Assembly (NCBI RefSeq): GCF_004331645.1
Contig: NZ_SJSK01000010.1
Coordinates: 1 to 60,113 of the forward strand
Origin: Pedobacter frigiditerrae
GTDB taxonomy: Bacteria; Bacteroidota; Bacteroidia; Sphingobacteriales; Sphingobacteriaceae
Length of the DNA stretch: 60,113 nucleotides
Reading direction: 5' to 3'
Under the pieces are notes generated by a model, which saw only the letters and a program-made list of their open reading frames with translations, was not told where the DNA came from and searched no databases. The translations under genes were made by a program, and so were the position numbers. Positions within the stretch are counted from its first letter, which is position 1; each line of letters opens with the position of its first letter. This document shows positions 51,338 through 59,915 of the stretch, one piece after another.

Positions 51338-52399
51338 ATGGATTTCAAGGACGAAGTAAAACAGCTAGGTATCAGAACCAATAAAATGATACCACAAATA
51401 CAAACCGAAGAGGCCACCAAAAATGCCTTGATCATGCCTTTTATTAAATTATTGGGTTTTGATGTGTTTGATCCATTTGAGGTTAACCCAGAGTTTATTG
51501 CAGACATTGGCATTAAAAAAGGGGAGAAGGTAGATTATGCCATTATGAAAGATGGTGAACCCATCATTATCATCGAATGCAAACATCACCTAGAAAAATT
51601 AGATCCACATAATTCGCAATTGTTCCGTTATTTCCATGTGTGCAAGGCAAAATTTGGCTTATTAACCAATGGTTTATTCTATAGGTTTTATACCGACTTA
51701 AATGATGTGAACAAAATGGATGAGAAACCATTTTTCGAATTTAACATTGCCGAAATAAAGGATGCACAAATTGAAGAGCTAAAAAAGTTCCATAAGTCTT
51801 ATTTCGATGTAGAGAACATTTCCAATACGGCATCAGATTTAAAATATACCAATGAGCTTAAGGCACTGATAACTTCAGAGCTGAGAGATCCTTCTCCGAT
51901 TTTCGTTAAACATTTTGCCAATCAAGTTTACCAAGGCAAACTAACAGAAAAGATCTTAACCCAGTTCTCTGAACTCGTACAGCGATCTTCTAACCAGGTA
52001 TTAAATGATGCCATTACCGACCGTTTAAAAACGGCATTGGGCACAGAAGAAGCCAATAGCAACGATAAAGAGATCAAGACCACTACACAACCCATCATGG
52101 CCGAAGATAAGGTGCAAACAACCGATGAAGAGTTAGATGCCTTTCAGATTGTTAAAGCCATTTTAAGAGAAAAAATTCCTTCAGAACGCATCTCACCCCG
52201 AGATACACAATCTTATTTCGGGATTCTTTTAGACGATAACAATCGTAAACCCATCTGTAGGTTTCATTTCAATACCATCAATAAATACCTAGAGGTTTTT
52301 CATAAGGGTAAAGATGCTGGAGAAAAAATACAGTTGAACAGCCTTGATGAGATTTATGGGTTTAGGGAAAAGTTGCACCAGACGGTGGCTAATTATTAA
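51338..52399 (+). CDS. Orphan HsdR N-terminal-like nuclease
   Basis: 353 residues from ATG 51338. Residues 40-110 have the HsdR_N (type I restriction endonuclease N-terminal) fold: GFDVFDPFEVNPEF, then KVDYAIMKDGEPIIIIECKH with Asp66, Glu80 and Lys82 as the PD-(D/E)xK active site, and FRYFHVCKAKFGLLTNGLFY. There is no helicase part. The C-terminal portion (about 270-353) resembles the DUF-type tail DAFQIVKAILREKI with SYFGILLDDNNRKPICRFHF. No HsdM or HsdS is nearby, so it is probably not a classical restriction system. Site 3 places it in the putative regulon. Confidence 0.8.
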   Translation: MDFKDEVKQLGIRTNKMIPQIQTEEATKNALIMPFIKLLGFDVFDPFEVNPEFIADIGIKKGEKVDYAIMKDGEPIIIIECKHHLEKLDPHNSQLFRYFHVCKAKFGLLTNGLFYRFYTDLNDVNKMDEKPFFEFNIAEIKDAQIEELKKFHKSYFDVENISNTASDLKYTNELKALITSELRDPSPIFVKHFANQVYQGKLTEKILTQFSELVQRSSNQVLNDAITDRLKTALGTEEANSNDKEIKTTTQPIMAEDKVQTTDEELDAFQIVKAILREKIPSERISPRDTQSYFGILLDDNNRKPICRFHFNTINKYLEVFHKGKDAGEKIQLNSLDEIYGFREKLHQTVANY

Positions 52400-52501
52400 A
52401 GTAAATATTAAGCCTATAAATGAAAGAAGCTGTAGCCGTAAAGTGGTAGCTTTTAGTTAACAGAATTAAACTTATACAAAGCTAAAAACATTACAAAGTA
52501 G

Positions 52502-53101
52502 ATGATAAACGATTTAAAAAAGTTCTTAAACGAAGAACAAGATCCAAAAGCAGTAGAAAAAACGCTAGGAAGAATTAATAGCCTACTTACTTCAAATGAA
52601 CAGGTAGAATACATTGCTGTACAAAAGAAACCTGCAATTAACTTCTCACCTGATTGTATTGCGCTCACAAATAAGAGGATTATTTTTTGTAAGCCTAAGA
52701 ACTTTGGTTTATCAATGGACTTTCACGATTATAACTGGAAGGATATTGCCGATTGCCACATTAAAGAAGGAATTATTGGGTCTACATTCACGATGAGGAC
52801 AGTAAGGAATCTCAATAACATGATGGATTATCTCCCAAAAAACCAGGCGAGAAAACTGTATCAATTTGCACAGGAGAGAGAAGAAGAAATGAGAGAATTT
52901 AGAAGGCAAAGAGAATTAGAGGATAAAAGAGCCGCTGCTGGTGGAGGTATCGTTGTTAACAACGCTCAAACACCAAATGAAAGCCTGCAACAAGAAGACC
53001 CTTTTGCAGTATTGCAGAAATTAAAAGCTTTACTGGAAAACGGAATTTTATCTCAGGAAGAATTTGACAATAAAAAGAATGAGATTCTTTTACGGATGTA
53101 A
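52502..53101 (+). CDS. PH-like and SHOCT domain protein
   Basis: 199 residues. A bacterial PH-like domain fills about 25-120 (ALTNKRIIFCKPKNFGLSMD, DYNWKDIADCHIKEGIIGST), then a charged coiled coil, a Gly/Ala linker and a C-terminal SHOCT domain (167-199, DPFAVLQKLKALLENGILSQ, EEFDNKKNEILLRM). Such proteins bind membranes or oligomerise. It begins the run of five genes to 57247 and probably belongs to that operon (38-base gap to the next). Confidence 0.75.
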   Translation: MINDLKKFLNEEQDPKAVEKTLGRINSLLTSNEQVEYIAVQKKPAINFSPDCIALTNKRIIFCKPKNFGLSMDFHDYNWKDIADCHIKEGIIGSTFTMRTVRNLNNMMDYLPKNQARKLYQFAQEREEEMREFRRQRELEDKRAAAGGGIVVNNAQTPNESLQQEDPFAVLQKLKALLENGILSQEEFDNKKNEILLRM

Positions 53102-53139
53102 AACCATAGTTATTTAAAAATAAATTAACCTCGACAAAC

Positions 53140-54165
53140 ATGTATAAAAAATCAATTACTGCAGCTGACCTATTTTTGGCAATACTTGCAGTATTATTAA
53201 TCAGTGTAAGTTTCTATCAAACTTGGTTAGGTCTGCAACAAATTTTTGGTGGTAGTTCTTTCGTCATTGCATTAGTACTTTCTTTAATCCTACTTTTTCT
53301 TCTTTGGCAAATTAGGATTGCCAAAACAATAGGGAATGCAACTGCTTCTTTGGGTTGGATCTATTTCTTTTTTGCTTCATTTTGTTTCATTGCCAATTTC
53401 AATGCATTGTATACAAGATTTATGAAAACTGATATTTATAAGACAGAATTGAGAGAAATTAATGAACAATATAATTTCTTAGAAGCCGACATAAAGAAAA
53501 AGCTCAACTATTCCATAACTGATGAAAAAGCACGACAAGCTATAGTTTCAAAAACACAGCAGTTGACAAAACAAATTACGGATAAAGGAACACCTGGCTT
53601 TGGGAATAAAGCCTTGCAATTAACAGGCGAAATAGAAAAAATGCTTGGACAAAAGTTAACTCTATTAACCGTATATAGAGGAGATTACGAAGACTTATCA
53701 AGAAGAATGGAAGTTCAGATCATAGATATGATGGATCAGCTTTCACCTGCCGAGAAGACTTTGAAAAATGATGTTGAAGATGCAAAACTACATTGGAATA
53801 GGCAAATCGAAAAACTGCTTCAAATGTCGAAAGAACAAATTGATGACCTAGCACAGGGTGAGATTGATAAATCTTTGCAACAGTATAACGATTTAGTCAA
53901 TAGAGCAAAATCTGTTTTGGGGGAAGAAAAAATAAAGACAGAGTTGGTTCACTCTAAAACTCAAGAAGTCGGTAAAATAGGTTATGCCTTTGATCACGCT
54001 ATTAAAAACTTCGGAATGTTTCAGTTCGTAGTATTGGCTGGTTGTGTTTTATTGGATTTTGGAATTATGTTCATAATTCTATTGATACCCGCCGACGAAA
54101 GGGACAAAATTGGTAAGGGTAGCATTTTAAATACAAGAAAAGGAAAAACTTTAATTACCAAATAA
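53140..54165 (+). CDS. Membrane protein with central helical domain
   Basis: 341 residues. Three membrane helices at about 9-30, 40-58 and 70-90, a long helical, partly coiled-coil region (100-290) containing RRMEVQIIDMMDQLSPAEKT and ELVHSKTQEVGKIGYAFDHA, and a last helix at about 297-318 (FVVLAGCVLLDFGIMFIILL). It has no known enzymatic domain. It stands 9 bases before the GTPase gene, so both proteins probably form one membrane complex. Confidence 0.65.
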   Translation: MYKKSITAADLFLAILAVLLISVSFYQTWLGLQQIFGGSSFVIALVLSLILLFLLWQIRIAKTIGNATASLGWIYFFFASFCFIANFNALYTRFMKTDIYKTELREINEQYNFLEADIKKKLNYSITDEKARQAIVSKTQQLTKQITDKGTPGFGNKALQLTGEIEKMLGQKLTLLTVYRGDYEDLSRRMEVQIIDMMDQLSPAEKTLKNDVEDAKLHWNRQIEKLLQMSKEQIDDLAQGEIDKSLQQYNDLVNRAKSVLGEEKIKTELVHSKTQEVGKIGYAFDHAIKNFGMFQFVVLAGCVLLDFGIMFIILLIPADERDKIGKGSILNTRKGKTLITK

Positions 54166-54174
54166 CTAAAAAGA

Positions 54175-55107
54175 ATGAATAACGACAACGAAGAATTGAA
54201 ACCATTGTCATTTGATGAAAATGAAGATGGATTAATGCCGATGTCTTTTGGCACAGGCGAAGAAGCTATGGTAGATTCGATTCCATTAGTTAAAACGGCA
54301 ACAAATGAAATAAAAAATCGTGATAGCAATTTTGTTTTTTTCTTTGGTAACCCACAATCAGGAAAGTCTGTGATACTTTCTTCTATGTTGTATCACTTAA
54401 GTTCGCAAGCAGGAGTTTTACGTCCTAAAATCGGAACCCCGAATTCTCATGAAGCTCAAACCCTTCTTTATGATTTTTACGAAAACATCCGTCAAGGAAT
54501 ATTACCAGAACGAACAACTGTTGGAAAGGTCTTAGAACTGGATTTGGTTTTTGAACCTAATAACAAATCAAAAAAAGTCATGCCTATAAACCTTACCTTT
54601 TTGGAAGCCTCTGGAGAAGACCTCAGGGCTATTAAAAGAGGAGGTAATTTCAATAGTCATATTTCTAAATATTTAAGCTCAAATGTGCCTTTAACATTCA
54701 TAATCGTAACCAGTTACGATACCGCAGATAAGGATGATGCACTTATAAACGAGTTTCTTGACGAACTTGAAAGGAAAGGGAAGAATTTAAGGCCGATAAA
54801 TCTAATCCTTGTAATTTCCAAATGGGACAAGTCTGGAAGAATGGAAGTTGAAAGTGAGGAAGAACTTGATAATTTCATAAATGATAACCTTCGTAGAACA
54901 AGCCAAAGAATCAACGCTTATGAATTAAGTAAGACCTTTTATACCATTGGTAACGTTGAAACTGCAGGGGGGAGCCAGCGAGTAACGCTTTTAAGTTTAG
55001 ATACTGCAGGAATTCTTTCTAATTGGCTATATAATAGCATTACAGGATTTGACATAAATTATGAGGGTACGTTTCTGGAACGCTTAAAATGGAGTTTATT
55101 TAATTGA
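54175..55107 (+). CDS. TRAFAC-like P-loop GTPase
   Basis: 310 residues. Walker A FFGNPQSGKSVILSSM (Gly58 to Ser65), a switch/Walker B-like LTFLEASGED (141-149), and a VISKWDKSG element (213-221) at the place of the NKxD guanine-specificity motif. A short acidic head (1-48) precedes the fold. GTPases of this kind occur in predicted conflict systems together with GAP1-type partner proteins. Here it is sandwiched between two membrane coiled-coil proteins. GTP rather than ATP use is inferred from SKWD. Confidence 0.7.
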   Translation: MNNDNEELKPLSFDENEDGLMPMSFGTGEEAMVDSIPLVKTATNEIKNRDSNFVFFFGNPQSGKSVILSSMLYHLSSQAGVLRPKIGTPNSHEAQTLLYDFYENIRQGILPERTTVGKVLELDLVFEPNNKSKKVMPINLTFLEASGEDLRAIKRGGNFNSHISKYLSSNVPLTFIIVTSYDTADKDDALINEFLDELERKGKNLRPINLILVISKWDKSGRMEVESEEELDNFINDNLRRTSQRINAYELSKTFYTIGNVETAGGSQRVTLLSLDTAGILSNWLYNSITGFDINYEGTFLERLKWSLFN

Positions 55108-55109
55108 TA

Positions 55110-56684
55110 ATGGGCATTAATTATTTTATTTCAGCATTTGGCACATTCGGAAATCCAAACGGTTTCCAGCAATCATATTTGTTGTCAGATTTAACAACCA
55201 ACATCGCAAGAAATATTAAAACATTTGATTTGAATACTAATGCGATAAAACTGTTTCCAGATACTAAAATATATTCAATCAGAAAAGAAGTTGCAGACGA
55301 CCATTTTATCATATCTTATTCTGTTTACTCTTATGCTAAAGAGCCAGATTCAGATAGAAGTGGCACCTTTATAGGTTCCAGCTTTTTATTTGTTGATAAG
55401 TTTGCAGAAGAAAATATTGTTATTCGAAATCTAAACCAATTTCAAAATTCATTAGTTGAAAAAAATGTTGACAACAATACAATTATCGTACGGCATTCCA
55501 AAGACTTTTTTCTTTCCAATCCGAAAGATTTTGATAAGATAGATTTTCATTTGAAGTCTGCAAAAAACTTAGATTTCAATCTAAACTCCAATAAAAAGTT
55601 GGTAGTATTTTGTAGAACGAATAGTAAAACACTAGAATCTTTTTTCAAAAAATCTGTGGATTTAATGGATGTTTATGACTCTATTTATTTCACGGACAGC
55701 AAAGAAATAGCGGAGTTTGTTCGACAAAAAAGAATATTTATTGCAGTTGACGAGAGTAATTTTGAAACTGAAATCCTAAAGTTAAAAGAAGAAAAGAAAC
55801 GCAAAATACAACAAGCCGTAGATGAATTTGCTCAAGAAAAGCAAAAATTGGATGACGCTCGTGTGAAAACATACGAAGAATTTAAATCGCAGCTTGACAG
55901 GAATAGAGAACAACACTTGCAAAATGAAAAAACAATAGGAGAGGCTGAAAAAAACTTGCATAAAATCAATAGTTTTTACGATGACTTCGCTCGCGAAATT
56001 GATCAGCTTTCAAATAAATTGAAATTAGGTAGTGAAAAATTAAACGATGTAAAACAAATCTACAATCAAAACAAAAAAGTTTTCAGGGAAAACATCGGTG
56101 ATTTAACCAAGGTCAATTTTATCAATACATTTTCTCAGCCCAAACCAACAACTGATATAAGAGAAATATTTCATCAAAGTTATAATTGGGATAGTCAGCA
56201 AAATAGTATAAGAGTAAAGGATATAAGGGAAAGTCAAAAGGAGGATAAACAAATAATTTTCAAGGTGCTAAGTTTGGTTTTTCTTGTTTTTTGGATTGTT
56301 ACGCTAGCTTATTTACTGCTGTTCAATATGCCTAACAAAGAAACCGTGATAATTAGTGAGCCAGAACAGCAACAGGAACAGGTTGAAAAAAATATGGTAC
56401 CAACAATTGAAAAAGAATTGGTTCCCGCACCTAATGCTGAATTGAGTGAAAAAGACTATGGGCTCGTCGATAAAAAAGTTAGAACCAATATGCCTATTGA
56501 TGAAATTGTCCAGATAATTTTTAAAACTAATCCTACAGACATAAACAGCTTTTACTCCCAGCAAATAGATGAATATGCCAATGAGCTTTTTAAGAGAAAT
56601 AAAACAAGCTTCACTGAAAAAGATAATCGATATTTTTTTGTAACAGATACTTTAAAACATATCCCTTCTTATAGAAACAAATAA
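55110..56684 (+). CDS. GAP1-N-like protein with coiled coil and membrane helix
   Basis: 524 residues from ATG 55110, two bases after the GTPase stop (a TTG at 55104 would overlap it). The N-terminal domain (1-215) opens YFISAFGTFGNPNGFQQSYL and has RSGTFIGSSFLFVDKF, a pattern recalling GTPase-associated GAP1-N domains. A long coiled coil (222-327), a membrane helix (384-405) and a C-terminal domain (420-524) follow. The GAP1-N likeness was judged by eye and is moderate. Its place next to the GTPase supports a partner role. Confidence 0.5.
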   Translation: MGINYFISAFGTFGNPNGFQQSYLLSDLTTNIARNIKTFDLNTNAIKLFPDTKIYSIRKEVADDHFIISYSVYSYAKEPDSDRSGTFIGSSFLFVDKFAEENIVIRNLNQFQNSLVEKNVDNNTIIVRHSKDFFLSNPKDFDKIDFHLKSAKNLDFNLNSNKKLVVFCRTNSKTLESFFKKSVDLMDVYDSIYFTDSKEIAEFVRQKRIFIAVDESNFETEILKLKEEKKRKIQQAVDEFAQEKQKLDDARVKTYEEFKSQLDRNREQHLQNEKTIGEAEKNLHKINSFYDDFAREIDQLSNKLKLGSEKLNDVKQIYNQNKKVFRENIGDLTKVNFINTFSQPKPTTDIREIFHQSYNWDSQQNSIRVKDIRESQKEDKQIIFKVLSLVFLVFWIVTLAYLLLFNMPNKETVIISEPEQQQEQVEKNMVPTIEKELVPAPNAELSEKDYGLVDKKVRTNMPIDEIVQIIFKTNPTDINSFYSQQIDEYANELFKRNKTSFTEKDNRYFFVTDTLKHIPSYRNK

Positions 56685-57247
56685 TGAAATTGCTATCAGT
56701 TATTTTCCTTCTGCTTTTGGTTATAGGATGCAGTCACCCTGAGGATAAGGATTTTGAAAGAAACAAAGGTGTGAAATCAAATGCCGATGTAATTAGCTCT
56801 AACGAAATTCTACAAGATGATGAAAAGATAAGGACAGAGTCCCCAAAAATAGATCTAAATGATTTTAGTATATTAAAAATGGAGAGCGAGAACGGTGTGA
56901 AATATGTTTGGATAGAGATTAACGGTATAAGATTGCGGTTTATTTTTGATACTGGTGCAAGCAGTATTTGCATTTCACCAGCCGAGGCGAGTGTCTTATA
57001 TAGGCAAGGCACATTAAGAAAGGAGGATATTTTAGATATGGAGTATTTTCAGGATGCAACAGGGAAAATATCCGAAGGGACAAGTGTTAACTTGAGAATA
57101 GTAAAAGTTGGAAATAAAATTTTAGAAAATGTAAAGGCCACAGTCGTTGATAATATTAATTCGCCGCTTTTGCTTGGGCAATCTGTATTAGAAAATTTCG
57201 GGCATATAGAGATCGATAATGAGAATAACCAAATAATACTCCGATAA
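56684..57247 (+). CDS. Retropepsin-like aspartic protease, lipoprotein
   Basis: 187 residues: lipoprotein signal with lipobox VIGC (Cys16), a linker rich in Asn/Asp/Lys (20-70), then the clan AA fold: FIFDTGASSICIS with catalytic Asp89, and LLLGQSVLENFGHIEIDN near the end. It probably dimerises for activity, outside the cytoplasm. The gene overlaps the previous stop by one base. The substrate might be a component of the same system. Confidence 0.8.
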   Translation: MKLLSVIFLLLLVIGCSHPEDKDFERNKGVKSNADVISSNEILQDDEKIRTESPKIDLNDFSILKMESENGVKYVWIEINGIRLRFIFDTGASSICISPAEASVLYRQGTLRKEDILDMEYFQDATGKISEGTSVNLRIVKVGNKILENVKATVVDNINSPLLLGQSVLENFGHIEIDNENNQIILR

Positions 57248-57300
57248 AGCATTAATCTATAATTCGTTCAAAAAAACAAGTTAACTCTTTTAATAACATA

Positions 57301-57510
57301 ATGAAATCCCTATCCCTGCTACTCTTCGTAACCTTTACAACTTTAAAAATCCCCCCAACAACAGTTTATCTCTGCGATAGTAAAAACGCCAAGAGATATC
57401 ATCTCGACGTTAAGTGTCGTGGGTTGATCAACTGCAATTACAGAATTATTAAAACAACGCTAGATAAAGCCAAAAAACAAGGTAAAACCATGTGTAAATG
57501 GGAAGAATAA
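57301..57510 (+). CDS. Small secreted Cys protein next to the nuclease
   Basis: 69 residues: hydrophobic start (MKSLSLLLFVTFTTLKIPPT), then VYLCDSKNAKRYHLDVKCRG, LINCNYRIIKTTLDKAKKQG and C-x-W at the end. Four Cys (25, 38, 44 and 65 by my count) could form disulfides or bind metal. Similar small proteins accompany thermonuclease genes in Bacteroidetes. It overlaps the nuclease gene by 13 bases. Confidence 0.65.
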   Translation: MKSLSLLLFVTFTTLKIPPTTVYLCDSKNAKRYHLDVKCRGLINCNYRIIKTTLDKAKKQGKTMCKWEE

Positions 57511-58016
57511 TTTCGCTGCTTTTATTGCTCACACTCAGCCTGGGCTGTAGCCAAGAGAAGGTTTTTCAGCCAATTATTGGGGCTAGCTTATCAAACCAAA
57601 CTTTCGTTGCCAAAGTTATCCGCATTATAGATGGGGATACGATGGAAGTGCTTTACGAGAATAAGCCAGTAAAAATCCGTTTGGCACATATAGATTGCCC
57701 AGAAAAAAGAGGGAAGCAGCCTTTTGGCAGCAACGCCAAACTCGCCCTTTCAGACTTGTGTTTCGGCCAAATGGTAACTGTGCAAGGAGAGAATTACGAC
57801 AGGTACAAAAGACTGATAGCGGTGATCATTAACAATAAAAAGCAAATTGTTAACCAAGAAATGGTGAAGCAGGGGATGGCCTGGCATTTTACAAGGTATT
57901 CTACTGCTGTAATTTATGATGAGCTGGAAGCCGAAGCAAGGCAAAACAAAGTTGGTCTTTGGCAAGAACCAAATCCTACGCCGCCTTGGAATTGGAGAAA
58001 GAATAATAAGTTGTGA
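57498..58016 (+). CDS. Lipoprotein thermonuclease (SNase family)
   Basis: 172 residues: lipobox SLGC (Cys17), then the staphylococcal-nuclease fold: VIRIIDGDTMEVLYENKPVK, IRLAHIDCPEKRGKQPFGSN and YDRYKRLIAVI. Arg61, Glu69 and Arg105 match the catalytic Arg/Glu/Arg trio. It cleaves DNA or RNA outside the cytoplasm, probably in a calcium-dependent way by family. Confidence 0.9.
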   Translation: MGRIISLLLLLTLSLGCSQEKVFQPIIGASLSNQTFVAKVIRIIDGDTMEVLYENKPVKIRLAHIDCPEKRGKQPFGSNAKLALSDLCFGQMVTVQGENYDRYKRLIAVIINNKKQIVNQEMVKQGMAWHFTRYSTAVIYDELEAEARQNKVGLWQEPNPTPPWNWRKNNKL

Positions 58017-58055
58017 GTTGAGTTGTAGCAGTTTTCTAAACATCTAAAAATTAAG

Positions 58056-58102
58056 CCCTACGGTTTCCCGTAACTATTAGCGATAATGGAATTCTATCTT
58101 TA
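58056..58102 (+). promoter_or_regulatory. Site 4 of the ACGG-N4-CCGT motif with -7 box
   Basis: TACGG-TTTC-CCGTA (58059-58072), and 35 bases from its ACGG start begins TATCTTTA (58095-58102), a 7 of 8 match to TAnnTTTG. Confidence 0.55.
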
Positions 58103-58158
58103 ATATGCTACTAGCAGTAGTTAAATCAATTAATTCTTAACATTTAAAGACAAGAAAA

Positions 58159-58368
58159 ATGAGCACTTACAGATTAAACCTTAATCAACAAGCCAATGGA
58201 GATCATGAGGTACACGAAAATGGATGTAGGTATTATCCAACACAGAACTATGACGAATTAGGGAATTATAGTTCTTGCACCCCTGCTGTAACAGAAGCGA
58301 AGCGCAAACATCCCTACAAAAGTATTAACGGTTGTAAAACTTGTTCTGATTATTGTCATACGACCTAG
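58159..58368 (+). CDS. Small NGDHEVH-motif protein
   Basis: 69 residues: STYRLNLNQQANGDHEVHEN, GCRYYPTQNYDELGNYSSCT and INGCKTCSDYCHTT. Cys/His residues (GDHEVH, GC, CKTC, YCH) suggest a zinc-bound fold. The same small protein type recurs widely in bacteria as a protein of unknown function. Site 4 and a strong terminator frame it as its own transcript. Confidence 0.75.
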   Translation: MSTYRLNLNQQANGDHEVHENGCRYYPTQNYDELGNYSSCTPAVTEAKRKHPYKSINGCKTCSDYCHTT

Positions 58369-58404
58369 AATTATGTTTTAGTTGTATGTACTCTTAACTC
58401 GGCT

Positions 58405-58441
58405 GTTCGAGATGTTCTGAAAGGCATCTCGAACTTTTTAT
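58405..58441 (+). terminator. Rho-independent terminator
   Basis: GTTCGAGATG and CATCTCGAAC are perfect 10 bp arms, followed by TTTTT. Confidence 0.88.
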
Positions 58442-58469
58442 AAAAATGGATTTATAATCCCAAGGCTTT

Positions 58470-58617
58470 TTATTTGCCCTTCAAAATCTCAACTTTCTCT
58501 CTCTCACTAGCCAATAACCTTTCTAATAGAGCTACTTTTTCATCGTATAAGGTTACTATTTTTTCGATTGGACTAAAATTATAATAATGGCCATAAGATG
58601 ATGCATTGTCATTGTAG
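58470..58617 (-). pseudogene. Fragment of a regulator-like gene
   Basis: Read on the minus strand an open stretch ends at a stop (58472-58470) after ...FSPIEKIVTLYDEKVALLER then LLASEREKVEILKGK, a coiled-coil tail like those of Bacteroidetes XRE-type regulators. Upstream there is a stop and no start, so it seems a remnant of a deleted gene. Confidence 0.4.
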
Positions 58618-58729
58618 GTATGGTGCAGTATGGTTTAACTGCTGGCGCCTTGCCCCAGTAATTAGTAGTCCATTGATCTCGCATTTACGCCTGTTCGGCA
58701 CACCGTTACATCTGCTTCGAGAAGGGTGC

Positions 58730-59430
58730 GTAACGTGGTCGTGTCTGCTTCGGGTTTTTATCGGCTCCGCTTCGGGATGGTCCCGATAAAGAGACGAACG
58801 TTTCCCGAAGCTTTCCCGAAGCCTTCCCGAACACTTCCCGAAGGCTTCCCGAACAGTTCCCGAAGAAACCTCGAAAAAAATCGTTTGCCGTTTATCGTTT
58901 GCAGTCTGTTGTTTGCCACCCATCGTTATCACCTTTAGTATTCCTAGTTACACAGTTGCTCCTAGGCTTATGTTTAAAGCCTACTTCACCTGTATATGAT
59001 TGGTATTTGGTGCCTATGTCAAATCGGTTTTCCCGAACGCAAGACGGATCAAAGACGAACCAAAGACGAACGATACACGAATCAAGTAAAAGGCTGGTTC
59101 ATCTTCTGGCGAGTGTGATCACCGTTTGGCATAAGTCTCGATAAGCTCTTGGCCGCACACAAGAATGCGCCAGTGAGGGGATTGGTGGCTGTGTTTTGGC
59201 GGCTACAACCGGCGAGCGTCATGCTTCCCGATGTAAAATCGGGAGGCATCGTAATGCGATTGCTAGGCTTAGACTCTTTCCTCTCCCAACCCCTCCGATG
59301 TAAGATCGGAGCTGGCTCTCCAGCGGGGGACAGTATAGTCGTCTACCTGCAAAGTTCCGTACCGACCATAAGGGCTACGACCGGCGAGCGTCATACCCAA
59401 CTTGTCCCGATAGTTATCGGAAGCAAAAGG
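58730..59430. repeat. Patchwork of short repeats
   Basis: Six TTCCCGAA units with about 11 bp period (58801-58866); AAAGACGAAC phrases (about 59050-59080); ACCGGCGAGCGTCAT twice (59208-59223 and 59380-59394), with CCCGATgTAAAATCGGG and TCCGATgTAAGATCGGA hairpins (59228-59244 and 59296-59312). No plausible gene. Confidence 0.6.
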
Positions 59431-59494
59431 AAGGAGATTAGTTAATTGTTTAAAGCAATATCTTCTATCTAGCGATAAATTAGCAAGGTGGAGA

Positions 59495-59790
59495 ATTGCG
59501 CAGCAATCTTGAGGGCAAAAACAAAACTACTACAGCCGAAAAACTGAGGCTCTTCGCCGAACGGCTCAGCTTGCGGTTTAAAAACAATTGACGTACTTAT
59601 CCGAGGAGGCATTTGCAGCCTTGAACTTTATTAATCAGTGTTTATTGATTTTGGTATTAATGAGCTCGCTGAAGGGCTCGGTTTGGTGCTTTTGGTTCAA
59701 GCCAATATTGCGCAGCAATCTTGAGGGCAAAAAACAATATACACTACCGAAAAACGACTTGACTCTTCGGCTGTCAAAGCCTGTCCCGAT
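59495..59790. repeat. ATTGCGCAGCAATCTTGAGG direct repeat
   Basis: ATTGCGCAGCAATCTTGAGG plus GCAAAAA starts at 59495 and again at 59707; each copy contains the small TTGCGCAGCAA palindrome and is followed by CCGAAAAAC and CTCTTCGGC-type sequence. Confidence 0.6.
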
Positions 59791-59832
59791 TTATCTTCGG
59801 GAAGCCGAGGCAAGTGTATCGTCCTAAAAAAA

Positions 59833-59915
59833 GTTTACAGTTTTTTATTTAATCCTGATATTGATTTACAGTTTTTTCATTGTCCTGTAATGGGTTTACA
59901 ATTTTAGTATTTTTT
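59833..59915. repeat. Tandem end repeats of the insertion sequence
   Basis: GTTTACAGTTTTTT, then ATTTACAGTTTTTT, then GTTTACAATTTT, each of the first two followed by TCCTG, spaced about 30 bp. The first lies outside and the later two inside the transposase 3' coding end. Confidence 0.5.

Noticed and set aside
58609..59445. Several 60-107 codon frames at the window end
   Set aside because: They translate short repeats (TTCCCGAA, GACGAAC) and lack any protein character.
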